Of a stretch of DNA of 64,000 nt, positions 54,007 through 64,000 are shown in pieces. Source of the stretch: Cyprinodon diabolis (lineage: Eukaryota; Chordata; Actinopteri; Cyprinodontiformes; Cyprinodontidae); assembly GCA_030533445.1 (NCBI GenBank), contig CM060078.1:23552091-23616090 (forward strand), read 5' to 3'. Position numbers and translations under genes: made by a program. Position 1 is the first letter of the stretch. Each line of letters begins with the position of its first letter. Below the pieces are notes generated by a model that worked only from the letters and a program-made list of their open reading frames with translations, was not told where the DNA came from and searched no databases.

Positions 54007-54033
54007 AACTAGGATCTCCAAATCCAAGTTCAG
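54007..54033 (+). CDS. cacna1c: cacna1c microexon: I-II linker (27 nt)
   Basis: Only 27 nt: A ACT AGG ATC TCC AAA TCC AAG TTC AG, giving (A)TRISKSKFS across the joins. Mammals have HRISKSKFS here. Basic, cytoplasmic, just before IIS1. Acceptor GTTCCAG, donor AG|GTTAGT (non-consensus +3). Its phases fit the flanking exons (2 in, 2 out) and skipping it would delete nine residues without changing frame. Confidence 0.93.
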
Positions 54034-57000
54034 GTTAGTACATGTTTACCGTAGTCTTATACTGAAACGGTTCTTGTTTCATGGCTGTGCGTATGAGTGC
54101 ATATTTGTGGTTTGGTACTACTGTTAAGAAGAAAAAACTTAAGAGAACTCATTAAACTAACATAATCAAACTAACAGAAAAGGACTCTAGGTTAGACTAG
54201 TAATTCACTAATAACAGTAACAGCAATATCTGTAATAAATACCAGTTAATTTGTGTATTTTTTATACAGCAGAATAACCTATTTATTATAAAACCTCTTT
54301 ATTTTTGAAACTATAGTTAAGATCAAATATTTTCACTTCTTTTAGGGATATATAACCTTGTCTTTTTCTCCACGTCTGACATTGAAGTAGACCAAAGTTT
54401 ACCTGATTAATTTAGTTTAATTCATTTTATTAATTTAAGTAGTTTCACCAAAATAATTCTATTTCTTTTTACTAAGAGAGAAGGTGAGATTTAGCCAACC
54501 TCACCTCTTCACTCCACAACTTTTGGATTCGTGTAAGCACTTTGCAGCGGGCCCCTACAAAACTTTGAATTTTTTTCAGATAATGCAGTAATATTTCCAC
54601 ATATTTTAATATAATTTCTTCATGATGTCATCTGCATTGAAGGGAATCAATCCAACCTGCAGCAAAATATGCACATAGCGTCATGCTGCTATAAACATGC
54701 TTCCTATTTAGGAAGGAGTTTTTATTCTTGCAGGACATCCCACGCCATCCTTCTGGAGATACACATTTCTTTAGTTGGCATCTGGCTGATTTCTTTTGAA
54801 TTTGTCATGGCCTTAAACATTTACTGGTGGGCCTGCATATAAATCAGATATTGTAAATAAACAATTCATTGTTTAAAAATAAGCTTAAAAAGCCCTAAAA
54901 TCATCTGGGCACTCTAATATTGAATGCACAAAAGTCTAAGTGCACATAAATGTCTGGTTGTGAAAAAGTAATAGAAAACATTTCTTAAAATAACCTTGCT
55001 CATTGTTCTGGAGTCTGGATGATAGAAAATATTGGTTATTCTGATTTTAAAAAACAGTAATAGTATAAATATTGCATTTAATTTGGGTTGTATTTTTATT
55101 TATTATTTTCAGGTATAGAGCTTAAACGATCTTGATGTAGTACCATCGTATATGAGAATTTTCTGAAACTTAATACTCTTCTGTAATTCTATATCTAATG
55201 TCATGTGACACATGCTTTCAAACAGATGTTTTCTATAAGGAAAGAAAAAAATATTAGTGAAGGATGGCAATAAGTTTAAATATCACAAATATGACTATAG
55301 CATTAAGGAGTGGTCTGTTTGTGCTTGTAATGTGCCGTGGGTTATGTCTTGTGTGGGCCGAAACTAAAAGAAAAGAGATTTAGCAATAAAACCAGCTGTG
55401 TTATAATTCATGAATATTCCTATACACTTGTTGAGAAAAAGGAAAAAATCAAAAAGAAAAAGCGTATCTGACACTTTCATTAAAATGTTTATTGAATCCT
55501 TGAACAGTACAGGTTTTTCCTCGTTAAAGCAAATATTCTTCCTTATGGTCATTTATACTTTTAGAAACATTATTTTCTTCTGAAAACTAAATGTCAAACT
55601 AATTGTTATGAATAGACAATCCTTAATAAAGTTCTAGAATAAATGACTATGGGTTTTTGACAAGTGAAGGGCTGAACAGCAGAACGTTAGCTGGTTAATT
55701 AGTCCGACTGCTCAGTTAGCCATCCTGCAGTTAGACACACTCCTGGTACTTTAGCAAATGAAATTTAAAAAACAATTACTTTGCAAAATTGATTTTAGTT
55801 CTATTGCTGATTATGATTTGCAAAATTGTAAGGATATCTAAGCAGCAACATCGTTACAAAAACAGGTCAAGTAAGGTCACCTCTGAGTAAAGCTATTCAA
55901 CATGCAGCAGAAGAAAGTATCCTTGGACTTTGACTCTTTAAAATCCCCCAAAAAGTGTTTAACATCAGAAGCTGTGTGATCAACAGATGTTCATACTTTT
56001 TAATCCGCACCCTTTAAAACTGTATAATGGAAACTAGCCTATGTTCAACAGCTACATTCTTAACTATGGAAATTATTTAAAAGGAGTATTTACTTATCAG
56101 GAAAAAAAAAATGTTTTCTTTAAACTAGGGCTTAAACAATTAATAAGATTAATTGTGAGTAATCGATTATTGAACAAATTTTGGTAATTGATTAATCGTT
56201 AATTGGAGTGCAGAGACTCTAAAACACCTTTAGCTGACAGAGCGACCCACTCAGAGCAGTAATTATATCAAAATTGTAAAAAAATATATATATATATATA
56301 TATACAAAATATTTAAGATATAAAACGTTTCTGCCTGTCATAATGCGCTATCGCGAACTCCTCAAGTGTAAAAGTTTTATTTTCACCTGGTTTAATTTAA
56401 TAAAAAATATTCTTTAAGTAACCTTTGGCTATCTGCTTATTAAACTATTTATCAAAAAAATTATTAACAGATTTATCGATTTTGCAAAATAACCGTTAGT
56501 TGCAGATTTACTTTAAACCTTAACAGAAAGCTGACAAAATCACGTGACCTGTTTTAAAAAATGTCGAGCACACAGTATTGAAAGACATTTTCACATGCAA
56601 AACATTTCATCGTCTTCTTTTCACTTACAGTATAAGTCAAGATAAAAATAATTGTTATATAGTTGTGGTAAAGGTTATTCGCTTAAGCTCAAACTAAGGA
56701 GATATAAGGGACTTGACTGAGCATTGTTCATCTCAAACTGGTTTTTTGAGGATTTACAATGAGTTCACGGTACTCCAGTGGATTGAACACAATAGAGCAC
56801 CTTTGGCATTTTCTACTTGGATGCAATTGCCGGATGTTATTGAGTCAGTAACATCCAAAATCTCTAAGGGGATGTTTCAATCACCTTTTTGAATATATAC
56901 CACAAAAAGTAGGGCAGGAAAATGGGCTCCTCACTACTACAAGAAAAGTGTGATTAAATAACAACCTTTGAAAGTAAGCCAAAAAAAAAATCTTAGCAGT

Positions 57001-57966
57001 AGTGTGTTCTTTATGTTGAGGCTTTTGGGATGTTAAGGTATCCATACAAGTATAATATACACTATACTGTAATTGTAGAGACCATTTCATACATACTTGT
57101 TTGAGCAATGAATTCTGGTGAAACCATGCGGTTTGATTTATCATTCACTACTGCACAACCAGAATAAATAACCTTGTGTTGCCCTCACTTGTTTTATGTC
57201 ACTTACTCAGAACAGGACAATTATGAAATTATTGTGGAAAATTGCTCCTACATGGTAGGAGATGTTAAATGACCCGTGCGCGACCCTTTGTGTGGGGAGT
57301 GGAGTAAATTGTTTGTGAGGCGTGAAGTTAGCAATTACCAGAAACAACAACAAACATTTTCTACGGTGGACAGAGAAAGAAAGTGAGGAGGAATTATTTG
57401 ACAAAACCACACAGAACAAAAAGATTTTACATCATTTAGGTTTGCTTATTGTGTCAAAGATACATTGTGAACCATTTGTAAAAAAAAACAAAAAACAAAA
57501 AAAAAACACATTTTACTTCCAATGTTTGGATACAATCTTAGTCTTTTCCTTCTTTTCTCTGCATGTCTCTGCAATAGAGCTCTGTTTCATGCTTCTAGTT
57601 TGAAGCAAGTTTTATAATGACTAACTGTTGAACACCTCTGCTTTAAGACAACAGATGGCCACAGGATATGGGGCTGAGGTCACCTCGACTCTGTGCACCG
57701 ACCAATTAACTTTTTCCTCTTCTTCCCCTTTCTCCACCACTGACTGTCTTTCCTTCTTTATCCATTGCGGGATTGTTCCTTATTTCCTCGTTGGCTACAT
57801 GTTTCCCATCACCTGGTTCCATGTTTCCACCTTTTGCTATTTCTTTTTCTGTTTTCATCTCCATCTCCATGTCTTTCTTCAAACTCCCTGACCTATACTT
57901 TCCAACATGTTTTCTCTATTTCAACCCTCTCCTATCTCTCCTCACCTTTCCATCTGCCCTTCTCAG
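54034..57966 (+). other. Intron before domain II (3.9 kb)
   Basis: Contains the second hAT-like MITE copy (56126-56510) with an embedded (TA) tract (56282-56304). Otherwise AT-rich and featureless, ending in a pyrimidine-rich tract of about 250 nt (57710-57966). Confidence 0.7.
56126..56510. repeat. hAT-like MITE, copy 2
   Basis: Begins TAGGGCTTAAACAATTAATA and ends AACCGTTAGTTGCAGATTTA, with internal ATCGATTATT and ATTAATCG. It aligns with 30730-31100 in the same orientation (GAGACTCTAAA near 56213, CACCTGGTTTAAT near 56384, TCTTTAAG near 56410). Slightly closer to the family consensus at its left end than copy 1. Confidence 0.7.
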
Positions 57967-58127
57967 TCGCTACTCTCGGAGGTGGAACAGGTTGTGTAGG
58001 CGAAAGTGTCGAGCAGCAGTCAAGTCCCAGGTTTTCTATTGGCTCGTCATCTTCTTGGTTTTTCTCAACACCCTGACCATCGCTTCTGAACATAACAAGC
58101 AACCACAGTGGCTAACAGACGTACAAG
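57967..58127 (+). CDS. cacna1c: cacna1c exon: end of I-II linker and IIS1 (161 nt)
   Basis: Completes the split serine, then [40 protein letters not shown] and [13 protein letters not shown]. The strongly basic stretch is the cytoplasmic approach to domain II; the hydrophobic part is helix IIS1. 1C-type wording ([20 protein letters not shown]) rather than 1D (RRRCRAAVKS..., VIVLVFL). Acceptor CTTCTCAG, donor G|GTACAT (weak at +4 and +6), phase 1. The reading frame happens to stay open through part of both flanking introns; only this interval is exon. Confidence 0.95.
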
Positions 58128-58248
58128 GTACATTGCACACATTGTACAGATTACATGCAATAGTGCATTGGAATAATATTAAGAAACTCTTTTTTTTACA
58201 TTTTCCTTACTTCCTTTTATCTTCCTATATTTTTCCCTGTCTCTGCAG

Positions 58249-58322
58249 ATATAGCAAACAAAGTATTGTTAGCACTCTTCACGGGTGAGATGCTGCTAAA
58301 GATGTACAGTCTTGGCTTACAG
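58249..58322 (+). CDS. cacna1c: cacna1c exon: IIS2 (74 nt)
   Basis: [20 protein letters not shown] then SLGLQ. Helix IIS2 with the acidic E of the charge-transfer centre (GEMLLKMY). Acceptor TCTGCAG, donor CAG|GTAAGT, phase 0. Mammalian 1C has [25 protein letters not shown]. Confidence 0.95.
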
Positions 58323-59157
58323 GTAAGTGGTAGCAATAAGTTACAATCACAAACTTCTATGTATTTTTTCAAGATTTTATGGAATTAGATTGGCAAAAAG
58401 AAGTGCATGGAAGGAAAATATATAAGCTTTTAAAATTACATTTAAAATGTCTGTTGTGTATTTCAATTTAACCATCAAGTTGGCACTTTAAATCCCGTTT
58501 TGTTTGTAGTTACAGTGTGTTAGGTTGTATTTTGTACATCTAGCTATTTACATTTTTGCATCCTTAAGGGTTGCATTGCTTAATCTCTATCCAACTGGGA
58601 AACACACACTGAATGCAAACCTTTCTTCACTGGTTTAGGTCTGACTTGGACTGGATTTTGTGCTAGCATAGTTTTAACTGCAGCTATTCAGTTGAAGCTC
58701 TGGCTGAACGTTAAAGGTCATTCCTCTAAATCTCTCTCTCAGTCTAAAGGCCCTTCGTCTCAGTTTTTACAAATAGAGTAGAAAATTCAGTTTGGGTCTC
58801 ATCACACCTGCCAAAATTATACTACATTGTGGCATGTGAGTGACAATTTTTTTAAACAAAGGCTATTGTTCCTTTAGGTGTTATTTATCAAAGAAATTAA
58901 CTTTTTCCTTCCTCTTTGCAATTTTGTTACATTGGGGGTTTTTTTTTCAAACTTTTCTTTTATTCTACAAAGTAAAGACCAAATGTTAAACGCCTTAAGA
59001 CCTAGATATGCCTCTGGAACCACAGGTTTGAGACCCCTGGTCTAGTTAAAAAATAAATAAATACACTGAGGTTTTTGATTGTAATGTGAAAATTTGTATA
59101 AATGTCTTTGTTCGGGATACAACTTCTACAAACTGAACTTTTCTTTCCCCCCCGCAG
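58323..59157 (+). other. Intron between IIS2 and IIS3 exons (835 nt)
   Basis: AT-rich. A fragment near 59005-59040 (CCACAGGTTTGAGACCCCTG) resembles the end of a fish hAT MITE, but its other end was not found. Acceptor CCCGCAG preceded by a run of C. Confidence 0.5.
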
Positions 59158-59309
59158 GCGTACTTTGTGTCGCTCTTCAACCGGTTTGACAGCTTCGTAG
59201 TGTGTGGAGGAATACTAGAAACCATTCTAGTTGAAACAAAGATCATGTCTCCTCTTGGCATCTCGGTGTTACGCTGTGTGCGCCTTTTAAGAATATTTAA
59301 AATAACAAG
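59158..59309 (+). CDS. cacna1c: cacna1c exon: IIS3-S4 voltage sensor (152 nt)
   Basis: [20 protein letters not shown], then [20 protein letters not shown] and [11 protein letters not shown]. Helices S3 and S4 of domain II, with S4 charges [19 protein letters not shown] is the 1C-specific S3-S4 linker form. D of NRFDSF is the S3 acidic residue. Donor AG|GTTATT lacks the usual A at +3 and G at +5, so it is weak; phase 2. Confidence 0.95.
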
Positions 59310-59400
59310 GTTATTATCAACTTTACAGCATTGATCCTAATTTTAATTTAGTAACAGACTAAAAATAGTCCAGCCTGGCATCTCTCAGATAAAAATATAA

Positions 59401-61320
<1,920 letters not shown>

Positions 61321-61438
61321 GCTCGCCAGTCCAGAGAAGCGTCAGGAAAACGAGAAGCCACCAATAGAGGAAAAGAAGAGTGAGAAGATTGAACTGAAGT
61401 CTATCACTTCTGATGGAGAGACTAACACTGCCACAAAG
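61321..61438 (+). CDS. cacna1c: cacna1c exon: II-III loop (118 nt)
   Basis: Completes Arg, then [20 protein letters not shown] and [19 protein letters not shown]. Corresponds to the mammalian ARTASPEKK...[20 protein letters not shown] segment of the cytoplasmic II-III loop; charged and low in hydrophobics. Variable in the middle, conserved at EKIELKSIT. Donor AAG|GTACTT (weak), phase 0. Confidence 0.93.
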
Positions 61439-61529
61439 GTACTTATTAAAATAAAAAACAAGCAGTGAAGCAACAGATTTTGGTCTGAGCAAACAGTAGC
61501 CTATGACTAATTCCTTCTGCCTTTTGCAG

Positions 61530-61599
61530 ATTAACATGGATGACTGTTGTGGAGAGGAAAATGAAGAGAAGAATCCATATCCTGCAAATGATTACATAG
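61530..61599 (+). CDS. cacna1c: cacna1c exon: II-III loop (70 nt)
   Basis: INMDDCCGEENEEKNPYPAN then DYI. Matches the mammalian INMDDLQPNEEDKSPYPNP segment. Two adjacent cysteines after INMDD are not in that mammalian pattern. Intron on the left is 91 nt, the shortest in the window. Acceptor TTTTGCAG, donor G|GTAAAG, phase 1. Confidence 0.93.
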
Positions 61600-61780
61600 G
61601 TAAAGTGCACAGTGAGAACAGCTACACAGGTCTTTCTAAACTGATAATAATAGTTTAGGTCAAGTTTTCATTTTCTAACATAGAATATTACCACCACTAT
61701 CTTTTAACACCCTTGTTCTTTTCTCCTATTTGTTTTATCTCATATCTTCTCTCACTCTGCTATCTTCCCCACCCCATCAG

Positions 61781-61913
61781 GAGATGAGGATGAGGATGAG
61801 CCGGAGATGCCGGTAGGCCCGAGGCCACGGCCACTTTCTGATATCCACCTAAAAGAGAAGGCTGTTCCAATGCCAGAGGCCCGCGCCTTCTTCATCTTCA
61901 GCCACACTAATCA
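61781..61913 (+). CDS. cacna1c: cacna1c exon: II-III loop, distal part (133 nt)
   Basis: [20 protein letters not shown], then [20 protein letters not shown] and SHTN. Acidic run followed by the well-conserved [14 protein letters not shown] and EKAVPMPEA blocks of CaV1.2. It ends with the split codon CA|A (Gln). Acceptor CCCCATCAG, donor CA|GTAACT. Confidence 0.94.
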
Positions 61914-62010
61914 GTAACTGCCATTCATTTATTTTCTTTTTTTCTTCTTCATTTAGTTCTGTGGTCTAATTTGTTTTGTTTTTTTTCCCTGTTTTTTTTT
62001 TATCTTGCAG

Positions 62011-62140
62011 ATTCAGGGTTTTCTGCCACAAGATCGTCAACCACAACATTTTCACCAACCTCATCCTGTTCTTCATCCTGCTCAGCAGCATCAGTCTGGC
62101 AGCTGAGGATCCGGTCAAGAACGACTCCTTCAGAAATCAG
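62011..62140 (+). CDS. cacna1c: cacna1c exon: IIIS1 (130 nt), last exon in window
   Basis: The split Gln, then [40 protein letters not shown] and RNQ. Helix S1 of domain III and the start of the S1-S2 loop; mammals have [20 protein letters not shown]... Acceptor ATCTTGCAG, donor CAG|GTGACT, phase 0. The following exon should be one of the alternative IIIS2 exons; none is present before 64000. Confidence 0.95.
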
Positions 62141-64000
62141 GTGACTGATTGAATTATAAACAGGGTTCTCCACGCTAAGCACCTTTACCACTTAATGCTC
62201 CTAATCCCTTTTTGTGTCCATGGATTCTTAATTTCTAAACTGTTTATTTCTCATTTTACCTGCATATTTCAATTAATAGTTGCTTTAAATGCTCAAATTC
62301 TTTTTTTCCCCAGTGTTTTATTTTATTACACTGTCCAAAGTACAGAGCAACGAAATTAACTCTCTGCATTTAACCCATCCCCTTGGGGAGCAGAGGGCTG
62401 CCATTGTGCAGCGCCCAGGGAGCAGTGTGGGGGTTAAAGGTATTGGGTCTTAAACTCAGAACCTCAGGATGACCTAACCACTAGGCCACCTTTTCCCAAA
62501 GCAGGCATTAGCGTGAAGGATCTTGCCTAAGGACCCACACTGGCAGCTCATTCCCCCCAGCCGGGATACGAATCCAGGCTTTCTGTCTCCAGGACTTACC
62601 ACTTGAGCAAGCCAGCCACTAAACTTTGATGCATGTTTAGATTTTGTCTTATTTTACTTTTTCACATTTTTTTATTATCTCAATGTCCATTCAGATATTG
62701 TTTTAGGCCATCTGAATCTCATTATAAGGATAACGACATCCAATCAGGGTATTATGGGTGATCAGGAGAACTGATTGTGCCTCTAGGTCCCTCTCTGTGC
62801 CTATTTAAAGCGGTTTCCTGCAATTTTTTCCTGGATAAGCTCAGTCGAGCCTCTAAAGCCACCAGGCACTTTCCTGGGAGCTTCCCCACAGGTCTTATGG
62901 TCTCCTGGGCTTTGCCAGCAGCCTTGGCCCAGCTTTCGTTAAATCTGACTGTTTCCCTGAGGCAAGGTTGCATTAAAAGACCCGACTAGGAGTCTTAGCC
63001 TAGAACAACGCTTTCCAACCTGTTTTTGCCATGCATCCCCCTTCTATGTCCCTACTGGGTTCCCGCACCCCCAATCCCCCATGCCTTCTAAAAACCAAAT
63101 GCTTTTTAAACAAAACATACCTTTATTATACCCATATAAGACGCAGAATGTTTAATCACACTCAAATAACCAGAACACACATCATAACAACAATAAATAA
63201 ACTAATGAAAAAACTGGTTAAACCTCGATAGAAAACTTTAAAATTCTCTAAAGAAGGATTCATGGTCTAAACTCTGATAATCTACCCGTGTGTATTTTCA
63301 CATTGTTTATTTCATGTTCCAGCTTCTCAGTCTAAATCTGACCGGCAATTTACTTCGCAAAATAGAAACACTAAGAAGTTTATTTGTGTCCGAAGATGAG
63401 AGAACGAGAACTTTGATAGAGAGATAGTGCCGGCCTTGATAAAGCTGTTATCAATCAGATAAATAAAAAGTAATTTCCTGATTGTTTCCCAGTGGTTACA
63501 TGCAGTAGATGGACATGCCCTTGGAAACGTATCACAGCTACTCCAATTTTCCTTGTTCCTGTTTGAAAATGGGCCAAAACTTTACTTTAAAATTAACTGC
63601 ACCAATGTGAATCAGATTAGCCAATGAAAAGCATTACAGCTCCATGCGTGAGCACAGACAGGAAATCGTGTCTACCTCCAATTTTCCCTGTAGCATTGAG
63701 GTCATCATTTTCAGCCAGTCCAGTCACAGCACTACGGGCAGCGCTGTTTGTTTAAAGTAGAGGCCACCGACTAACTGCATACTACAATCTGTAGAAGGTT
63801 AACTTTCTCTATAATACATTGGAAAATGAAGCATAGAAAAATACTTTTTCTAAATAAATAAAAATTTCCTGTGAGTTAATTGCTTATTTATCAAAATTAC
63901 AATATGAATTAAATCTTTTACAAAGGATATATTTGTTTACACGTCTTTGTAGTGTCAGGGAAAAAATGTAATCGTAATCATCAGACCTCCATACCTTTTT
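62141..64000 (+). other. Intron after the IIIS1 exon, incomplete
   Basis: Contains a SINE-like repeat (62310-62625). A block at 62750-63100 is less AT-rich, without recognised domain; ACCTGTTTTTGCCATGCATC followed by CCCC near 63018-63043 suggests an old transposon end. No IIIS2 exon was found, so the intron continues beyond the window. Confidence 0.6.
62310..62625. repeat. SINE-like interspersed repeat
   Basis: Reads GCAACGAAATTAACTCTCTG, then CATTTAACCCATCCC, GGGAGCAG, TGCAGCGCCCAGGGAGCAG and later GATACGAATCCAGG. This order of blocks is shared by a widespread fish repeat ending in a tRNA-like or gene-like sequence with CGAA(C/T)CC. The second half appears to contain a partial duplication (62500-62610). 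Family unnamed. Confidence 0.55.

Noticed and set aside
57773..58288. 171-codon plus-strand ORF
   Set aside because: It is the IIS1 exon (57967-58127) with chance open frame in both flanking introns; only the exon is coding.
58978..59042. Possible hAT MITE end with GAGACCCCTG
   Set aside because: The matching opposite end was not found, so no element can be delimited.
62141..64000. Search for the alternative IIIS2 exons
   Set aside because: No sequence of the TIFTIEI or TSIFTLEI type found before the window ends.

Overview
The window is vertebrate genomic DNA, almost certainly from a teleost fish. It has GT-AG introns of 91 bp to about 10.6 kb, AT-rich introns with long (TA)n arrays, and a repeat set typical of teleosts: Tc1/mariner, PIF/Harbinger, a TTAA-flanked MITE, hAT-like MITEs, tRNA-headed SINEs and several LINE relics. 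No prokaryotic, organellar or viral gene is visible.

The only host gene I can support is the middle of one gene on the + strand, the L-type voltage-gated calcium channel alpha-1C subunit (CaV1.2, cacna1c). Twenty exons between 13530 and 62140 encode domain I from S2 onward, the whole I-II linker with the beta-subunit-binding AID helix, all of domain II, the II-III loop and S1 of domain III. Using one exon of the mutually exclusive pair, they sum to 2304 nt, exactly 768 codons, with every junction phase consistent. Assignment to alpha-1C over 1D/1S/1F rests on wording in the I-II linker, IIS1-S4 and II-III loop. The 5' exons (N-terminus, IS1) and the 3' exons (IIIS2 onward) lie outside the window.

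Layout: 1-13529 is intron with a minus-strand LINE endonuclease relic (about 1010-2575), a TTAA MITE (6697-7184) and a SINE. 13530-29831 holds the domain I exons, spaced by kilobase introns. 29728-29831 and 36801-36904 are the mutually exclusive IS6 exons 8a and 8. The roughly 7-kb interval between them contains an apparently intact Tc1-like transposon (32527-34138; 202-bp TIRs identical by eye; 346-codon ORF) inserted into a decayed Harbinger element (32185-35000), itself inside an older repeat. 39594-40157 holds the two AID exons. 40158-57966 is long intron with two small linker exons, one of them a 27-nt microexon. 57967-62140 is a compact cluster of ten exons for domain II, the II-III loop and IIIS1. 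It includes an intron with a U12-type GTATCCTT donor. 62141-64000 is intron.

I found no new multi-gene system. The most interesting signals are in splicing architecture: the exon 8a/8 pair, with immediate stop codons if both or neither are used; pyrimidine-rich control tracts; the nested transposons between the paired exons; the probable minor-spliceosome intron; and two weak donors next to it.
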